A program made the position numbers and the translations under genes. A stretch of DNA of 64,000 bases from Crenobacter intestini (GTDB lineage Bacteria; Pseudomonadota; Gammaproteobacteria; Burkholderiales; Chromobacteriaceae), in the NCBI RefSeq assembly GCF_004919095.1, contig NZ_STGJ01000011.1, forward strand, positions 1 through 64,000, in the 5' to 3' direction. Shown one piece after another: positions 50,843 through 62,407 of the stretch; the stretch's first letter is position 1; every line of letters begins with the position of its first letter. Under the pieces are notes generated by a model. That model had not been told where the DNA came from, made no database searches, and saw only the letters and a program-made list of their open reading frames with translations.

Positions 50843-52693
50843 TTACTTGGCCTCTTGTTCCGGTTTCCACACCTGGCCGACCGAAATCGAGCTCAGGCGA
50901 CGGCGGCGGCCGTACCACAGGTTGACGAAGCCGCGCGAAACCAGCACCGCCGAGAACATCGAGGTGAGGATGCCCAGGCAGTGCACGACGGCGAAGCCGC
51001 GGACCGGGCCCGAGCCGAAGATCAACAGCGCGAGGCCGGCGATCATCGTCGTCACGTTCGAGTCGAGAATGGTCGCCCAGGCGTGGCTGTAACCGGCCTG
51101 GATCGCCGACTGCGGCGGCATGCCGTTTCGCAGCTCCTCGCGGACCCGTTCGTTGATCAGTACGTTGGCGTCGATCGCCATGCCCAGCGTCAGCGCGATT
51201 GCCGCGATGCCCGGCAGCGTCAGCGTCGCCTGCAGCATCGACAACAGCGCGACTAGCATCAGCACGTTCACGCCGAGCGAAAGCACCGAGATCAGGCCGA
51301 ACACGCGGTAGTAGATCACCATGAACACGGCGATCGCGGCAAAGCCCCACAGCGTCGAATGGAAGCCCTTCTCGATGTTCTCCTTGCCCAGGCTCGGGCC
51401 GACGGTGCGTTCCTCGATGATCTGCATCGGCGCGGCCAGCGAGCCTGCGCGCAGCAACAGCGCGGTGTCGTTGGCCTCGGCCGAGTTCATCGAACCGGAA
51501 ATCTGCACGCGGCCGCCGCCGATCTCGGAGCGGATCACCGGCGCGGTCACCACCTCGGTCTTGCCTTTTTCCACCAGGATCATTGCCATGCGGCGGCCGA
51601 TGTTCTCGGCGGTGACCTGGCGGAAGATGCCGGCGCCGGTGGAGTCAAGGTTGATGCTGACTGCCGGTGCGCCGTTCTCGTCGAAGGTCGGCTGCGCGTC
51701 GTTGATGTTGTCGCCGGTCAGCTCGACGTCCTTCTTGACCAGGATCTTGGACGGGCCGCGCGGGGTCAGCTCGTCGAGCAGCTCGTAGCCCATAGGCACG
51801 TTGCCGGCGATTGCGTCGTTGACCTTGCCCGGGTCGTCTTCGACCATGCGTACCTGCAAGGTCGCGGTGCGGCCGAGGATGTCTTTGGCCTTGGCGGTGT
51901 CCTGCACGCCCGGCAACTGCACGACGATGCGGTTCGGGCCGGCCTGCTGGATCACCGGCTCGGCGACGCCCAACTCGTTGACGCGGTTGTGCAGCGTGGT
52001 GATGTTCTGCTTGACCGCGTCCGACTCGATGCGGGTGATCTCTTCGGGCTTGAGCGCGAGCTTGAGCGTGTAGTTCGCGTCGTCGGCCTTCAGCGTGAGG
52101 CCGGGCAGGGTGCGCACGATCGCCTTCTCGGCGGCCGCGAGCGTCTCCTGGTCGCGCAGTTGTACGGTCAGCGTGTCGCCGTCACGGCGGAGGGTGCCGT
52201 AACGGATCTTCTTGTCCTTGAGCTCGCGGCGGATGTCGCCGGCGTAGCGTTCCATCGTCTTGTCGAGCGCGGCCTTCATGTCGACTTCGAGCAGGAAGTG
52301 CACGCCGCCTCGCAAGTCGAGGCCGAGGAACATCGGGTTGGCGTGGATCTTGGCCAGCCACTGCGGCGACGCGGAGAGCAGGTTGAGCGCGATGATGTAG
52401 TTGTCGCCCAGCGCCTGTTCGATCACGTCGCGTGCCTTGATCTGCACGTCGGTGTCCTTGAAGCGCACCTTGAGGCTGCCGCCGTCAAGGTAGACGCCGT
52501 CCGGCGTGATCTGGTGCGCCTTGAGCGCGCCTTCGACGCGTTCCATCACGGTGGTGTCGACCGGCATCGACTGGCGAGTGCTCGAGATCTGCACCGCCGG
52601 GGTCTCGCCGTAGAAGTTGGGCAGCGTGTACAGCGCCGAGACGATCAGCGCCACCACGATGACGAGGTATTTCCAGAGCGGGTAGCGGTTCAT
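50843..52693 (-). CDS. secD: Protein translocase subunit SecD
   Basis: The 616-aa protein starts MNRYPLWKYLVIVVALIVSALYTLPNFYGETPAVQIS. FLGLDLRGGVHFLLEVD, the P1 periplasmic domain and GMAIDANVLINERVREELRNG are the hallmark SecD regions. The ATG at 52693 lies 17 bp after a strong hairpin (52711-52740) and has no clear SD, suggesting initiation coupled to yajC translation. It works with SecF in protein export. Confidence 0.96.
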   Translation of the reverse strand: MNRYPLWKYLVIVVALIVSALYTLPNFYGETPAVQISSTRQSMPVDTTVMERVEGALKAHQITPDGVYLDGGSLKVRFKDTDVQIKARDVIEQALGDNYIIALNLLSASPQWLAKIHANPMFLGLDLRGGVHFLLEVDMKAALDKTMERYAGDIRRELKDKKIRYGTLRRDGDTLTVQLRDQETLAAAEKAIVRTLPGLTLKADDANYTLKLALKPEEITRIESDAVKQNITTLHNRVNELGVAEPVIQQAGPNRIVVQLPGVQDTAKAKDILGRTATLQVRMVEDDPGKVNDAIAGNVPMGYELLDELTPRGPSKILVKKDVELTGDNINDAQPTFDENGAPAVSINLDSTGAGIFRQVTAENIGRRMAMILVEKGKTEVVTAPVIRSEIGGGRVQISGSMNSAEANDTALLLRAGSLAAPMQIIEERTVGPSLGKENIEKGFHSTLWGFAAIAVFMVIYYRVFGLISVLSLGVNVLMLVALLSMLQATLTLPGIAAIALTLGMAIDANVLINERVREELRNGMPPQSAIQAGYSHAWATILDSNVTTMIAGLALLIFGSGPVRGFAVVHCLGILTSMFSAVLVSRGFVNLWYGRRRRLSSISVGQVWKPEQEAK

Positions 52694-52710
52694 GGGAATG
52701 GGCAGGAAAG

Positions 52711-52740
52711 AGGACAAGCCGCCCGGTGGCGGCTTGTCCT
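52711..52740 (-). promoter_or_regulatory. Perfect 13-bp hairpin between yajC and secD
   Basis: AGGACAAGCCGCC, loop CGGT, and GGCGGCTTGTCCT fill most of the 54-bp gap between yajC and secD. On the minus strand it is followed by TCTTTCC, a weak T run, so it may attenuate transcription or gate secD translation. Confidence 0.6.
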
Positions 52741-52747
52741 TGGGGGG

Positions 52748-53068
52748 TTACAGGGACTTGAGCGTGCCTTTTTCCAGCTTGCCGGCGACGGCGGAGCGCT
52801 GGATGGTGATCTCGACCTTGTCGGCGATCTCGATGTTCAGGTACTGCTCGGACACCTTGGTCACGCGGCCGACGATGCCGCCCTGGGTGGCCACTTCGTC
52901 GCCCTTCTGGACTTCCGACAGCATCTTCTGGTGTTCCTTCATGCGCTTTTGTTGCGGGCGGACCAGCAGGAACCAGAACAGCACGAAGATCACGATCATC
53001 GGCAGGAACTGCATGAAATCGAAGCCGGCTACAGCAGTACCTGCTGCGTGGGCGGGGGCAATAAACAT
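52748..53068 (-). CDS. yajC: Preprotein translocase subunit YajC
   Basis: The 106-aa single-span inner-membrane protein has FLPMIVIFVLFWFLLVRPQQKRMKEHQKMLSEVQKGDEVATQGGIVGRVTKVSEQYLNIEIAD, the standard YajC sequence. It associates with SecDF. Position between tgt and secD is conserved in proteobacteria. Confidence 0.96.
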   Translation of the reverse strand: MFIAPAHAAGTAVAGFDFMQFLPMIVIFVLFWFLLVRPQQKRMKEHQKMLSEVQKGDEVATQGGIVGRVTKVSEQYLNIEIADKVEITIQRSAVAGKLEKGTLKSL

Positions 53069-53199
53069 CGTTAACTCCCTCTAAGGGTGGAATGGGGCCG
53101 GTAGGGTGAACCGGTGATTGTAGCGACGGCGGGTGGCTTTTCCAACCATGCCCGCCGTGGAACCCGTCCGACCGCATGGCGCGGACGGGGTTCCCCGTG

Positions 53200-54363
<1,164 letters not shown>

Positions 54364-54385
54364 TCAAGTTTTTTGCAAAAAGTGC

Positions 54386-54414
54386 TTGCCAAGCGGCAGG
54401 GGGGTCTGTACTAT
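54386..54414 (+). promoter_or_regulatory. Sigma-70 promoter of tRNA-Val
   Basis: -35 TTGCCA and -10 TACTAT are separated by exactly 17 bp. The -10 ends 55 bp before the tRNA, leaving a short leader. The intervening bases include a G-rich discriminator region. Confidence 0.65.
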
Positions 54415-54469
54415 TCGCCTCACTGATTCGGCGCTGAACTCCAAGACGAAGCGAAGCGGCGAAATCAAT

Positions 54470-54546
54470 AGGCACGTAGCTCAGCTGGTTAGAGCACCAC
54501 CTTGACATGGTGGGGGTCGTTGGTTCGAGTCCAATCGTGCCTACCA
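54470..54546 (+). tRNA. tRNA-Val (anticodon GAC)
   Basis: Acceptor AGGCACG pairs with CGTGCCT. The D arm is GCTCAGCTGGTTAGAGC, and anticodon stem CCACC/GGTGG encloses TTGACAT with GAC. T arm GTTGG-TTCGAGT-CCAAT, discriminator A, encoded CCA. All arms pair. Confidence 0.96.
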
Positions 54547-54645
54547 ATATACCGAAACACATGAAGGACCGCGGAAATGTTCCGAACTACCGAGACCACA
54601 CGAACTCGTTGACCGGGCCCGGTGGTTTTTCATGTGATATAAAAG

Positions 54646-54674
54646 AAGTGCGGCTCGGGCCGCACTTTTTTTTT
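54646..54674 (+). terminator. Rho-independent terminator between tRNA-Val and thrS
   Basis: AAGTGCGGC-TCGG-GCCGCACTT is followed by a long T run. It lies 99 bp after the tRNA and 48 bp before thrS. It ends the tRNA transcript, and because thrS lacks another promoter in this gap it could also act as an attenuator. Confidence 0.88.
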
Positions 54675-54722
54675 GTCCTTTTTTTGTGCCCTGTGGTGCG
54701 CCTTCAAAAAGCTGGAGTTGTC

Positions 54723-56624
54723 ATGCCCGATATCCGCCTTCCCGATGGTTCTGTCCGCTCCTACGAACAGGCCGTGACCGTACACGACGTAGCTGCCTCG
54801 ATCGGCGCTGGCCTCGCCCGTGCCGCGCTGGCTGGCCGGGTCGACGGCGAGTTGGTGGATACCTCCTACCTGATCGACCGTGACGCGGACCTCTCGATCA
54901 TCACCGAGAAGGACGCTGACGGCCTGTCGGTGATCCGCCATTCGACTGCCCACCTGTTGGCGTACGCGGTGAAGACGCTGTTCCCGGATGCGCAGGTCAC
55001 CATCGGGCCGGAAATCGAAAACGGCTTCTACTACGACTTCAGCTACAAGCGCCCGTTCACGCCGGAAGACCTGGCCGCCATCGAGAAGAAGATGGCCGAA
55101 CTGGCCAAGCAGGACATCCCGGTCGAGCGCTACACGCTGCCGCGCGATGAGGCCATCGCCTACTTTAAGAGCATCGGTGAACACTACAAGGCCGAGATCA
55201 TCGAGGCGATCCCGCAGGGCGAGGTGCTGTCCCTCTATAAGGAAGGCGAGTTCACCGACCTGTGCCGCGGCCCGCACGTGCCGTCGACCGGCAAACTCAA
55301 GGTGTTCAAGCTGATGAAGCTCGCCGGTGCCTACTGGCGCGGCGACAGCCGCAACGAGATGCTGCAGCGCATCTACGGCACGGCGTGGGCGAAGAAGGAA
55401 GACCTCGCCGCCTACCTGCACATGCTCGAAGAGGCTGAAAAGCGCGACCACCGCCGCCTGGGCAAGGTGCTCGACCTCTTCCACCTGCAGGACGAGGCAC
55501 CGGGCATGGTGTTCTGGCATCCGAAGGGCTGGACGCTGTGGCAGAACATCGAGCAGTACATGCGCCGCACCCTGACCGCCGCCGGCTACCAGGAAATCAA
55601 GACGCCGATGGTGATGGACCGCACCCTGTGGGAGAAGTCCGGCCATTGGGAGAACTACCGCGACAACATGTTCACCACCGAGTCGGAGAAGCGCGACTAC
55701 GCGGTGAAGCCGATGAACTGCCCGGGTCACGTGCAGGTGTTCAACCAGGGCCTGCGTTCGTACCGCGACCTGCCGCTGCGCCTGGCCGAATTTGGTGCCT
55801 GCCACCGTAACGAGCCGTCCGGCGCGCTGCACGGCCTGATGCGCGTGCGCGGCTTCGTGCAGGACGACGCACATATCTTCTGCACCGAAGAGCAGATCAA
55901 CTCGGAGGCGCGTGCGTTCAACGAGCTGACCATGGCGGTGTACAAGCACTTCGGCTTCGATAATGTCGCGATCAAGCTGAGCCTGCGTCCCGAGAAGCGC
56001 GCTGGTTCCGACGAGGTGTGGGACAAGGCCGAGCAGGGCCTGCGCGACGCGCTCTCCGCCTGTGGTGTCGAGTGGGAAGAACTGCCGGGCGAGGGTGCGT
56101 TCTACGGTCCGAAGATCGAGTACCACATCAAGGACGCGCTGGGCCGCTCCTGGCAGTGCGGGACGCTGCAGCTTGACTTCGTGCTGCCCGAGCGCCTGGA
56201 CGCCGAGTATGTGACCGAAGACAACGGCCGCAAGCGCCCGGTGATGCTGCACCGTGCGATCCTGGGTTCGCTCGAGCGCTTCATCGGCATCCTGATCGAA
56301 AACCACGCGGGTGCCTTCCCGCTGTGGCTCGCGCCGGTGCAGATGGTGGTGATGAATATCTCCGAGGCGCAGGCGGATTACGCGGCCGAAGTCGCACAAA
56401 CGCTGAGAAATCAAGGCTTCCGCGTGGAGCTTGACTTGAGGAACGAGAAGATCGGTTATAAAATCCGCGAGCACAGCCTGCAAAAGTTGCCGTACCAGAT
56501 CATCGTCGGCGACAAGGAGAAGGCTGACGGACTGGTGGCAGTCCGGGCGCGCGGCGAAGATCTGGGTCAGCTGACCCTGGACGCCTTCTCGGCCCGGCTG
56601 GCTGCGGAACTTCCGCAGGCTTGA
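54723..56624 (+). CDS. thrS: Threonyl-tRNA synthetase
   Basis: The 633-aa protein has an N-terminal TGS domain ([28 protein letters not shown]) and an editing domain with [11 protein letters not shown] and the CRGPHV region. The class II catalytic core has motif 2 [31 protein letters not shown] and zinc ligand KPMNCPGH. An anticodon-binding domain ends the protein. The ATG at 54723 starts the TGS domain. It heads thrS-infC. Confidence 0.97.
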   Translation: MPDIRLPDGSVRSYEQAVTVHDVAASIGAGLARAALAGRVDGELVDTSYLIDRDADLSIITEKDADGLSVIRHSTAHLLAYAVKTLFPDAQVTIGPEIENGFYYDFSYKRPFTPEDLAAIEKKMAELAKQDIPVERYTLPRDEAIAYFKSIGEHYKAEIIEAIPQGEVLSLYKEGEFTDLCRGPHVPSTGKLKVFKLMKLAGAYWRGDSRNEMLQRIYGTAWAKKEDLAAYLHMLEEAEKRDHRRLGKVLDLFHLQDEAPGMVFWHPKGWTLWQNIEQYMRRTLTAAGYQEIKTPMVMDRTLWEKSGHWENYRDNMFTTESEKRDYAVKPMNCPGHVQVFNQGLRSYRDLPLRLAEFGACHRNEPSGALHGLMRVRGFVQDDAHIFCTEEQINSEARAFNELTMAVYKHFGFDNVAIKLSLRPEKRAGSDEVWDKAEQGLRDALSACGVEWEELPGEGAFYGPKIEYHIKDALGRSWQCGTLQLDFVLPERLDAEYVTEDNGRKRPVMLHRAILGSLERFIGILIENHAGAFPLWLAPVQMVVMNISEAQADYAAEVAQTLRNQGFRVELDLRNEKIGYKIREHSLQKLPYQIIVGDKEKADGLVAVRARGEDLGQLTLDAFSARLAAELPQA

Positions 56625-56662
56625 GCCCCGGATTCGATCGATTATCTATAGGAGATTTGGCT

Positions 56663-57181
56663 ATCGCTCAGGAACGCGAACCACGGATCAACGGCGAGAT
56701 TACCGCTCGCGAGGTCCGTCTGGTAGGGAATGAAGGTGAGCAGCTCGGTATTGTGAGCATGCGGGAGGCGCTGGCACTTGCCGAAGAGCGCGACGTTGAT
56801 CTGGTGGAGATTTCCCCGAACGCGCAGCCTCCGGTTGTCAAGCTGATGGACTACGGCAAGTACAAGTACGAGCTGTCCAAGAAGCGGCAGGAAGCCAAGG
56901 CCAAGCAAAAGCAGATCCAGATCAAGGAAGTGAAGTTCCGTCCGGGTACCGACGATGGCGACTACAACGTCAAGTTGCGCAACCTGATCCGCTTCCTGCA
57001 GGATGGCGACAAGGCCAAGGTGACCTTGCGCTTTCGAGGCCGCGAAATGGCTCACCAGGATATCGGCCTTGCGCTCTTGAAGCGCGTCGAGGCTGATCTG
57101 GTCGAGGTTGGCACCGTCGAGCAGTTCCCGCGTCTCGAAGGCCGCCAGATGGTCATGATGATTGCCCCGAAAAAGAAATAA
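56663..57181 (+). CDS. infC: Translation initiation factor IF-3 (non-canonical ATC start)
   Basis: The 172-aa protein reads (start)[21 protein letters not shown]..., [70 protein letters not shown] and [13 protein letters not shown], the full IF-3 fold. No ATG or GTG exists at the right place. The SD TAGGAG is 8 bases before ATC at 56663, which gives the usual N terminus. infC genes start at rare codons (ATT in E. coli) to allow IF-3 autoregulation. TTG at 56657 is too near the SD. Confidence 0.93.
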   Translation: MAQEREPRINGEITAREVRLVGNEGEQLGIVSMREALALAEERDVDLVEISPNAQPPVVKLMDYGKYKYELSKKRQEAKAKQKQIQIKEVKFRPGTDDGDYNVKLRNLIRFLQDGDKAKVTLRFRGREMAHQDIGLALLKRVEADLVEVGTVEQFPRLEGRQMVMMIAPKKK

Positions 57182-57200
57182 TCGGGTATAATCGTTTCTT

Positions 57201-57232
57201 GACACGGCAGGGCGACCTGCCGTGTCGGTTTT
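57201..57232 (+). terminator. Hairpin/attenuator between infC and rpmI
   Basis: GACACGGCAGG-GCGA-CCTGCCGTGTC is a perfect 11-bp stem followed by GGTTTTAT. It lies 20 bp after infC and 106 bp before rpmI. It may terminate part of the infC transcript or help L20-mediated control of rpmI-rplT, known for this operon elsewhere. Confidence 0.7.
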
Positions 57233-57337
57233 ATGGCTCAAAGCCATGCAAAAGCGTGATGTAGCGGTTCCCAAGCGGCCAGCGCAAGCCGGTCCACCCT
57301 GCATCTAATCTAACTCAATTCTGCTGGGGTATTTTCC

Positions 57338-57535
57338 ATGCCGAAAATGAAGACCAAATCGAGCGCCAAAAAGCGCCTGAAGGTTCTGGGCAATGGTGGT
57401 GTGAAGCGTTCCTTCGCGTTCAAGCGTCACATCCTGACCAAGAAGACCACCAAGAACAAGCGCCAACTGCGTGGCACCACCATGGTGGATGCGACCAATA
57501 TGGCCTCTGTTCGTGCAATGCTGCCCTACGCCTAA
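57338..57535 (+). CDS. rpmI: 50S ribosomal protein L35
   Basis: The 65-aa basic protein [21 protein letters not shown]... with [19 protein letters not shown] is the standard bL35 sequence. 10 bp before rplT. Confidence 0.97.
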   Translation: MPKMKTKSSAKKRLKVLGNGGVKRSFAFKRHILTKKTTKNKRQLRGTTMVDATNMASVRAMLPYA

Positions 57536-57545
57536 GGAGTAATAA

Positions 57546-57902
57546 ATGCCTCGTGTAAAACGCGGTGTAACCGCTCGCGCCCGTCACAAGAAAATCCTCG
57601 CTCTGGCGAAAGGCTACCGCGGCCGTCGCAAGAACGTATACCGCATCGCCAAGCAGGCGGTGATGAAGGCCGGTCAGTACGCTTACCGTGACCGTCGCCA
57701 GAAGAAGCGCCAGTTCCGCCAGCTGTGGATCGCCCGTATCAACGCCGCTGCGCGTGAATGCGGTCTGTCGTACAGCAAGTTCATGAACGGCCTGAAGAAA
57801 GCCGCTATCGAAATCGACCGCAAGGTCCTGGCCGACCTGGCCGTGTTCGACAAGCCGGCCTTCGCACAGATCGTCGAGCAGGCTAAAGCCAAGCTCGCCT
57901 GA
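57546..57902 (+). CDS. rplT: 50S ribosomal protein L20
   Basis: The 118-aa protein [71 protein letters not shown] is bL20 throughout. SD AAGGAG. It assembles early into 50S and represses its own operon in other bacteria. Confidence 0.98.
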   Translation: MPRVKRGVTARARHKKILALAKGYRGRRKNVYRIAKQAVMKAGQYAYRDRRQKKRQFRQLWIARINAAARECGLSYSKFMNGLKKAAIEIDRKVLADLAVFDKPAFAQIVEQAKAKLA

Positions 57903-57919
57903 TCGCGGGTCGCTGCAAG

Positions 57920-57945
57920 GGGAGGCGCGAGCCTCCCTTTTTTTT
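57920..57945 (+). terminator. Rho-independent terminator after rplT
   Basis: GGGAGGC-GCGA-GCCTCCC is followed by eight T residues, 17 bp after the rplT stop. Confidence 0.93.
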
Positions 57946-57968
57946 CGTGAAACTTTCAAGAGAGCTGA

Positions 57969-59000
<1,032 letters not shown>

Positions 59001-59018
59001 TCGCGGCGGAGACCAAAC

Positions 59019-61379
59019 ATGCAATTTTCCGAAAAGTGGCTGAGAAGCTGGGTCAACCCGTCGCTGTCCAGTGACGAGCTTTCTTACCTGCTGACGATGG
59101 CCGGCCTCGAAGTCGAGGAAACCGAACCGGCGGCGCCCGCGTTCAGCGGCGTCGTCGTCGCCGAAGTGAAGGAAGTCGCCAAGCACGAGAACGCCGACCG
59201 CCTGCGCGTGACCAAGGTCGATGTCGGCCTCGGAGAGCTGGTGCAGATCGTGTGCGGCGCGCCGAACGTCGCCGTCGGCCTGAAAGTGCCATGCGCGCTG
59301 CCTGGCGCCGTGTTGCCGGGCGACTTCAAGATCAAGCCGACCAAGATGCGCGGCGTCGAATCGAACGGCATGCTGTGCTCGGGCAAGGAAATCGGCGTGC
59401 CCGACGAGGTCGACGGCCTGCTGGTGCTGGCCGCGGACGCGCCGGTCGGCGCAAGCATTCGCGACTACCTGTCGCTCGACGACACGCTGTTCACGCTGAA
59501 GATCACCCCCAACCGCGCCGACTGCCTGTCGATCCGCGGCCTTGCGCGCGAAGTGGCCGCGCTGACCGGAAGCGAGCTGGATCCGCTCGTGCCGCAGCCG
59601 GTGGCGCCCTGTATCGGCGACGCGAAGGCCGTAAAACTGGACGCGGGCAAGGCCTGCGGCCGCTACATCGGCCGTGTGGTGAAGGGCGTCGACGCCGCCG
59701 CGCCGACGCCGCGCTGGATGCGCGAGCGCCTCGAGCGCGCCGGCCTGCGCTCGATCTCGGCCATCGTCGACATCACCAACTACGTGCTGCTCGAGCAGGG
59801 GCAGCCGATGCACGCGTTCGACCTCGCCCGCCTCGAAGGTGGCGTCACCGTGCGCTTCGCACGCGAGGGCGAGACGCTGGTCTGCCTGAACGAGAAGGAA
59901 GTGACGCTGTCGGCCGACACCCTGGTGATCGCCGACGACGTGAAGGCCTTGGCGATCGCCGGCGTGATGGGCGGCCTCGACAGCGGGGTCACCACTGCCA
60001 GCCGCGACATCTTCCTCGAGAGCGCGTTCTTCGCGCCCGAGGCGATCGCCGGCAAGGCGCGCCGCCTGGGCTTCGGCTCCGACTCTTCGTTCCGCTACGA
60101 GCGCGGCGTGGACTTCATGCTGCAGCGTGAAGCGATCGAACGCGCGACAGCGCTGGTGTTGGAGATTTGCGGTGGCGCAGCAGGCCCGCTGACCGAGGCG
60201 GTTGCCGAACTGCCCGAGCGCGCCGAAGTGAAGCTGCGTACCGCGCGTGTCGCGCGCGTGCTCGGCGTTCGCCTGTCGGCCGACGAGATTGCCACCATCC
60301 TTGCGCGCCTGGCGCTGCCCGCGCGCGCCGTCGACGACGGTTTTGTCGTCACCGCGCCGAGCTTCCGCTTCGACATCCGGATCGAGGAAGACCTGATCGA
60401 GGAAGTCGCCCGCGTCTACGGCTACGACAATATCCCGGCCGACGCGCCCAAGAGCGGCCAGCGCATGCTGGCGCAGCCCGAAGAACTGCGTCCGCGCGAG
60501 GTGGTGCGCCAGCTGGTCGCGTCGCGCGACTACCAGGAAATCGTCAGCTACGCCTTCGTCGACGAACGCTGGGAAGCAGACTTTGCCGGTAACGCCGACC
60601 CGGTGCGCCTGATCAACCCGATCGCGAGCCAGATGAGCGTGATGCGCTCGACGCTGATCGGCGGCCTGGTCGACACCCTGTGCGGCAACCTGAACCGCAA
60701 GCAGCCGCGCGTGCGCGTGTTCGAGATCGCCCGCGTGTTCAACAAGGCGGATGAAGGCTTCGCGCAGCCGGAGAAGGTCGCCGCGCTGGCGTGGGGGCCG
60801 CGTGTGCCCGAACAGTGGGCCGAGCGTGCCGAGCGCGTCGACTTCTACGACGTGAAGGCCGACGTGGAGGCGCTGCTGTTCCCGCGCGTGGCCGAGTTCC
60901 GCCGCGCCGCGCATCCCGCGCTGCACCCGGGGCGCGCCGCCGAAGTGCTGGTCGACGGCGTGGTGGTCGGCGTGCTGGGCGAGCTGCACCCGCGCTGGGT
61001 GCAGGCGTACGACCTGCCGTCGGCGCCGGTGCTGTTCGAGCTCGACTTTGCCTCGCTGCAATCGCGCACGCCGGTCAAGGCGCGTGCGGTGTCGCGTTTC
61101 CAGGGCGTGCGGCGCGACCTCGCTTTCGTCGTCGCCGAGTCGGTCGAAGCCGCTGCGCTGCTCTCGACGCTGCGCAAGGTCGCGGGCGAACTGGTGACCG
61201 AGGTCGCGCTGTTTGACGTATACCGCGGCAAGGGCGTGGAAGAGGGCAAGAAGAGCCTCGCGCTGCGCGTGCAGCTGCAGGCGATGGACCGCACGCTGAA
61301 CGATGAGGACGTCGAGGCGGTGATCGCTGCGATGGTCGCCGCGGCTGCCGAAGAGCACCACGCCGTGTTGCGCTTCTGA
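59019..61379 (+). CDS. pheT: Phenylalanyl-tRNA synthetase beta subunit
   Basis: The 786-aa protein has MQFSEKWLRSWVNPSLSSDELSYLLTMAGLEVEE, then a tRNA-binding OB domain (KHENADRLRVTKVDVG), B3/B4 editing domain, the B5 domain and a C-terminal anticodon-binding FDX-ACB domain (AVSRFQGVRRDLAFVVAE...LRVQLQAMDRTLNDEDV). Typical length. 18 bp after pheS. Confidence 0.97.
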   Translation: MQFSEKWLRSWVNPSLSSDELSYLLTMAGLEVEETEPAAPAFSGVVVAEVKEVAKHENADRLRVTKVDVGLGELVQIVCGAPNVAVGLKVPCALPGAVLPGDFKIKPTKMRGVESNGMLCSGKEIGVPDEVDGLLVLAADAPVGASIRDYLSLDDTLFTLKITPNRADCLSIRGLAREVAALTGSELDPLVPQPVAPCIGDAKAVKLDAGKACGRYIGRVVKGVDAAAPTPRWMRERLERAGLRSISAIVDITNYVLLEQGQPMHAFDLARLEGGVTVRFAREGETLVCLNEKEVTLSADTLVIADDVKALAIAGVMGGLDSGVTTASRDIFLESAFFAPEAIAGKARRLGFGSDSSFRYERGVDFMLQREAIERATALVLEICGGAAGPLTEAVAELPERAEVKLRTARVARVLGVRLSADEIATILARLALPARAVDDGFVVTAPSFRFDIRIEEDLIEEVARVYGYDNIPADAPKSGQRMLAQPEELRPREVVRQLVASRDYQEIVSYAFVDERWEADFAGNADPVRLINPIASQMSVMRSTLIGGLVDTLCGNLNRKQPRVRVFEIARVFNKADEGFAQPEKVAALAWGPRVPEQWAERAERVDFYDVKADVEALLFPRVAEFRRAAHPALHPGRAAEVLVDGVVVGVLGELHPRWVQAYDLPSAPVLFELDFASLQSRTPVKARAVSRFQGVRRDLAFVVAESVEAAALLSTLRKVAGELVTEVALFDVYRGKGVEEGKKSLALRVQLQAMDRTLNDEDVEAVIAAMVAAAAEEHHAVLRF

Positions 61380-61403
61380 TATCCTATTGTTTTTTAAACA
61401 CGA

Positions 61404-61433
61404 ATCCCCCGCCTTGGGCGGGGGATCATTTTT
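61404..61433 (+). terminator. Terminator or attenuator between pheT and ihfA
   Basis: ATCCCCCGCC-TTG-GGCGGGGGAT is followed by CATTTTT. It lies 24 bp after pheT and just before ihfA, so some read-through or a separate ihfA promoter must exist. Confidence 0.85.
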
Positions 61434-61457
61434 GAGTTGGCCGTTTCGAGGTATTGC

Positions 61458-61754
61458 ATGACTTTGACAAAAGCCGAGTTGGCTGACCTGCTGTTCGATC
61501 GGGTTGGTTTGAACAAGCGCGAAGCCAAGGACATGGTGGAGTCTTTTTTCGAGGAAATCCGTGTCGCGTTGGAGGTCGGTGACAGCGTGAAGCTGTCCGG
61601 CTTCGGTAACTTCCAGCTGCGCGACAAGCCGCAGCGTCCCGGTCGCAACCCCAAGACCGGGGAGGAAATTCCCATCACCGCTCGCCGTGTGGTAACTTTT
61701 CATGCGAGTCAGAAACTGAAAGGCATGGTCGAGCAAAACCATGAAGGCCGCTGA
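61458..61754 (+). CDS. ihfA: Integration host factor subunit alpha
   Basis: The 98-aa DNA-bending protein [88 protein letters not shown] has the beta-arm with [10 protein letters not shown] (intercalating Pro). pheT-ihfA order is conserved. ATG at 61458 has GAGG upstream. It overlaps the MerR gene by 14 bp. Confidence 0.97.
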   Translation: MTLTKAELADLLFDRVGLNKREAKDMVESFFEEIRVALEVGDSVKLSGFGNFQLRDKPQRPGRNPKTGEEIPITARRVVTFHASQKLKGMVEQNHEGR

Positions 61755-62088
61755 ACTGCCGGCGATCCCGGCCAAGCGCTACTTCACCATCGGTGAAGTC
61801 AGCGAGCTGACCGGGGTCAAGCCCCATATCCTGCGCTACTGGGAACAGGAGTTCTCCCAGCTCTCGCGCGTGCAACGCCGCGGTAACCGCCGCTATTACC
61901 AGCACCGCGAGGTGTTGATGGTGCGCCGGATTCGCGGCTTGCTGTACGACGACGGTTTCACCATCCAGGGGGCGCGCCAGCGCCTGGCGCAGCAGGGCGA
62001 GCTGCCGCTGCCCGTCACCGCGCAGGAAGTGCGCAAGGAATTGCAGTCCATCCTCGACTGGCTCGATCTTGGGCTTGGCAAAAGCTGA
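61741..62088 (+). CDS. MerR-family transcriptional regulator
   Basis: The 115-aa protein has [71 protein letters not shown], a full MerR winged helix with no sizeable effector domain. This short form regularly follows ihfA in beta- and gammaproteobacteria. It overlaps ihfA by 14 bp. Its own 3' end contains the tRNA-Pro promoter. Confidence 0.93.
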   Translation: MKAAELPAIPAKRYFTIGEVSELTGVKPHILRYWEQEFSQLSRVQRRGNRRYYQHREVLMVRRIRGLLYDDGFTIQGARQRLAQQGELPLPVTAQEVRKELQSILDWLDLGLGKS

Positions 62089-62103
62089 GTTTGCAAATAT
62101 AAT
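62075..62103 (+). promoter_or_regulatory. Sigma-70 promoter of tRNA-Pro
   Basis: -35 TTGGCA and a perfect -10 TATAAT are 17 bp apart. The -10 ends 14 bp before the tRNA. The -35 lies inside the last codons of the MerR gene. Confidence 0.85.
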
Positions 62104-62117
62104 GCGCTCTCTTCGGT

Positions 62118-62195
<78 letters not shown>

Positions 62196-62200
62196 AGTTT

Positions 62201-62240
62201 CAAAGAAAAAGGCTACCGGTAACGGTGGCCTTTTTCTTTG
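62201..62240 (+). terminator. Rho-independent terminator after tRNA-Pro
   Basis: CAAAGAAAAAGGC(T)ACC pairs with GGT(G)GCCTTTTTCTTTG, with a T run in the second arm. 6 bp after the tRNA. Confidence 0.85.
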
Positions 62241-62371
62241 CATGCTATCCGCTGCCCAAGCTGCCCTTTGTGCGCGGCAACCTTGGCGTAGCAAGCCGCC
62301 GGCAAGACTGTTACTTTTATGTCATATGGTGGGCTTGTGCGTTCGTTCAGTCTTCGTATAATCAATCCAAT

Positions 62372-62387
62372 TATCATGTATACGATA
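62372..62387. promoter_or_regulatory. Probable operator of the GntR/FCD regulator
   Basis: TATCATGTATACGATA is a near-palindrome centred on GTATAC, matching the TnGTnnnACnA pattern bound by FCD-type GntR proteins. It lies 20 bp before the regulator ATG in the only AT-rich part of the gap, so autoregulation is likely. Confidence 0.55.
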
Positions 62388-62407
62388 GGGCAGGATCCGG
62401 ATTCCCG

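Noticed and set aside
57162-57192. Promoter-like TTGCCC and TATAAT at the end of infC
   Set aside because: The -10 is good but the spacer is 19 bp and the -35 is weak. It may be an rpmI promoter but cannot be supported from sequence alone.
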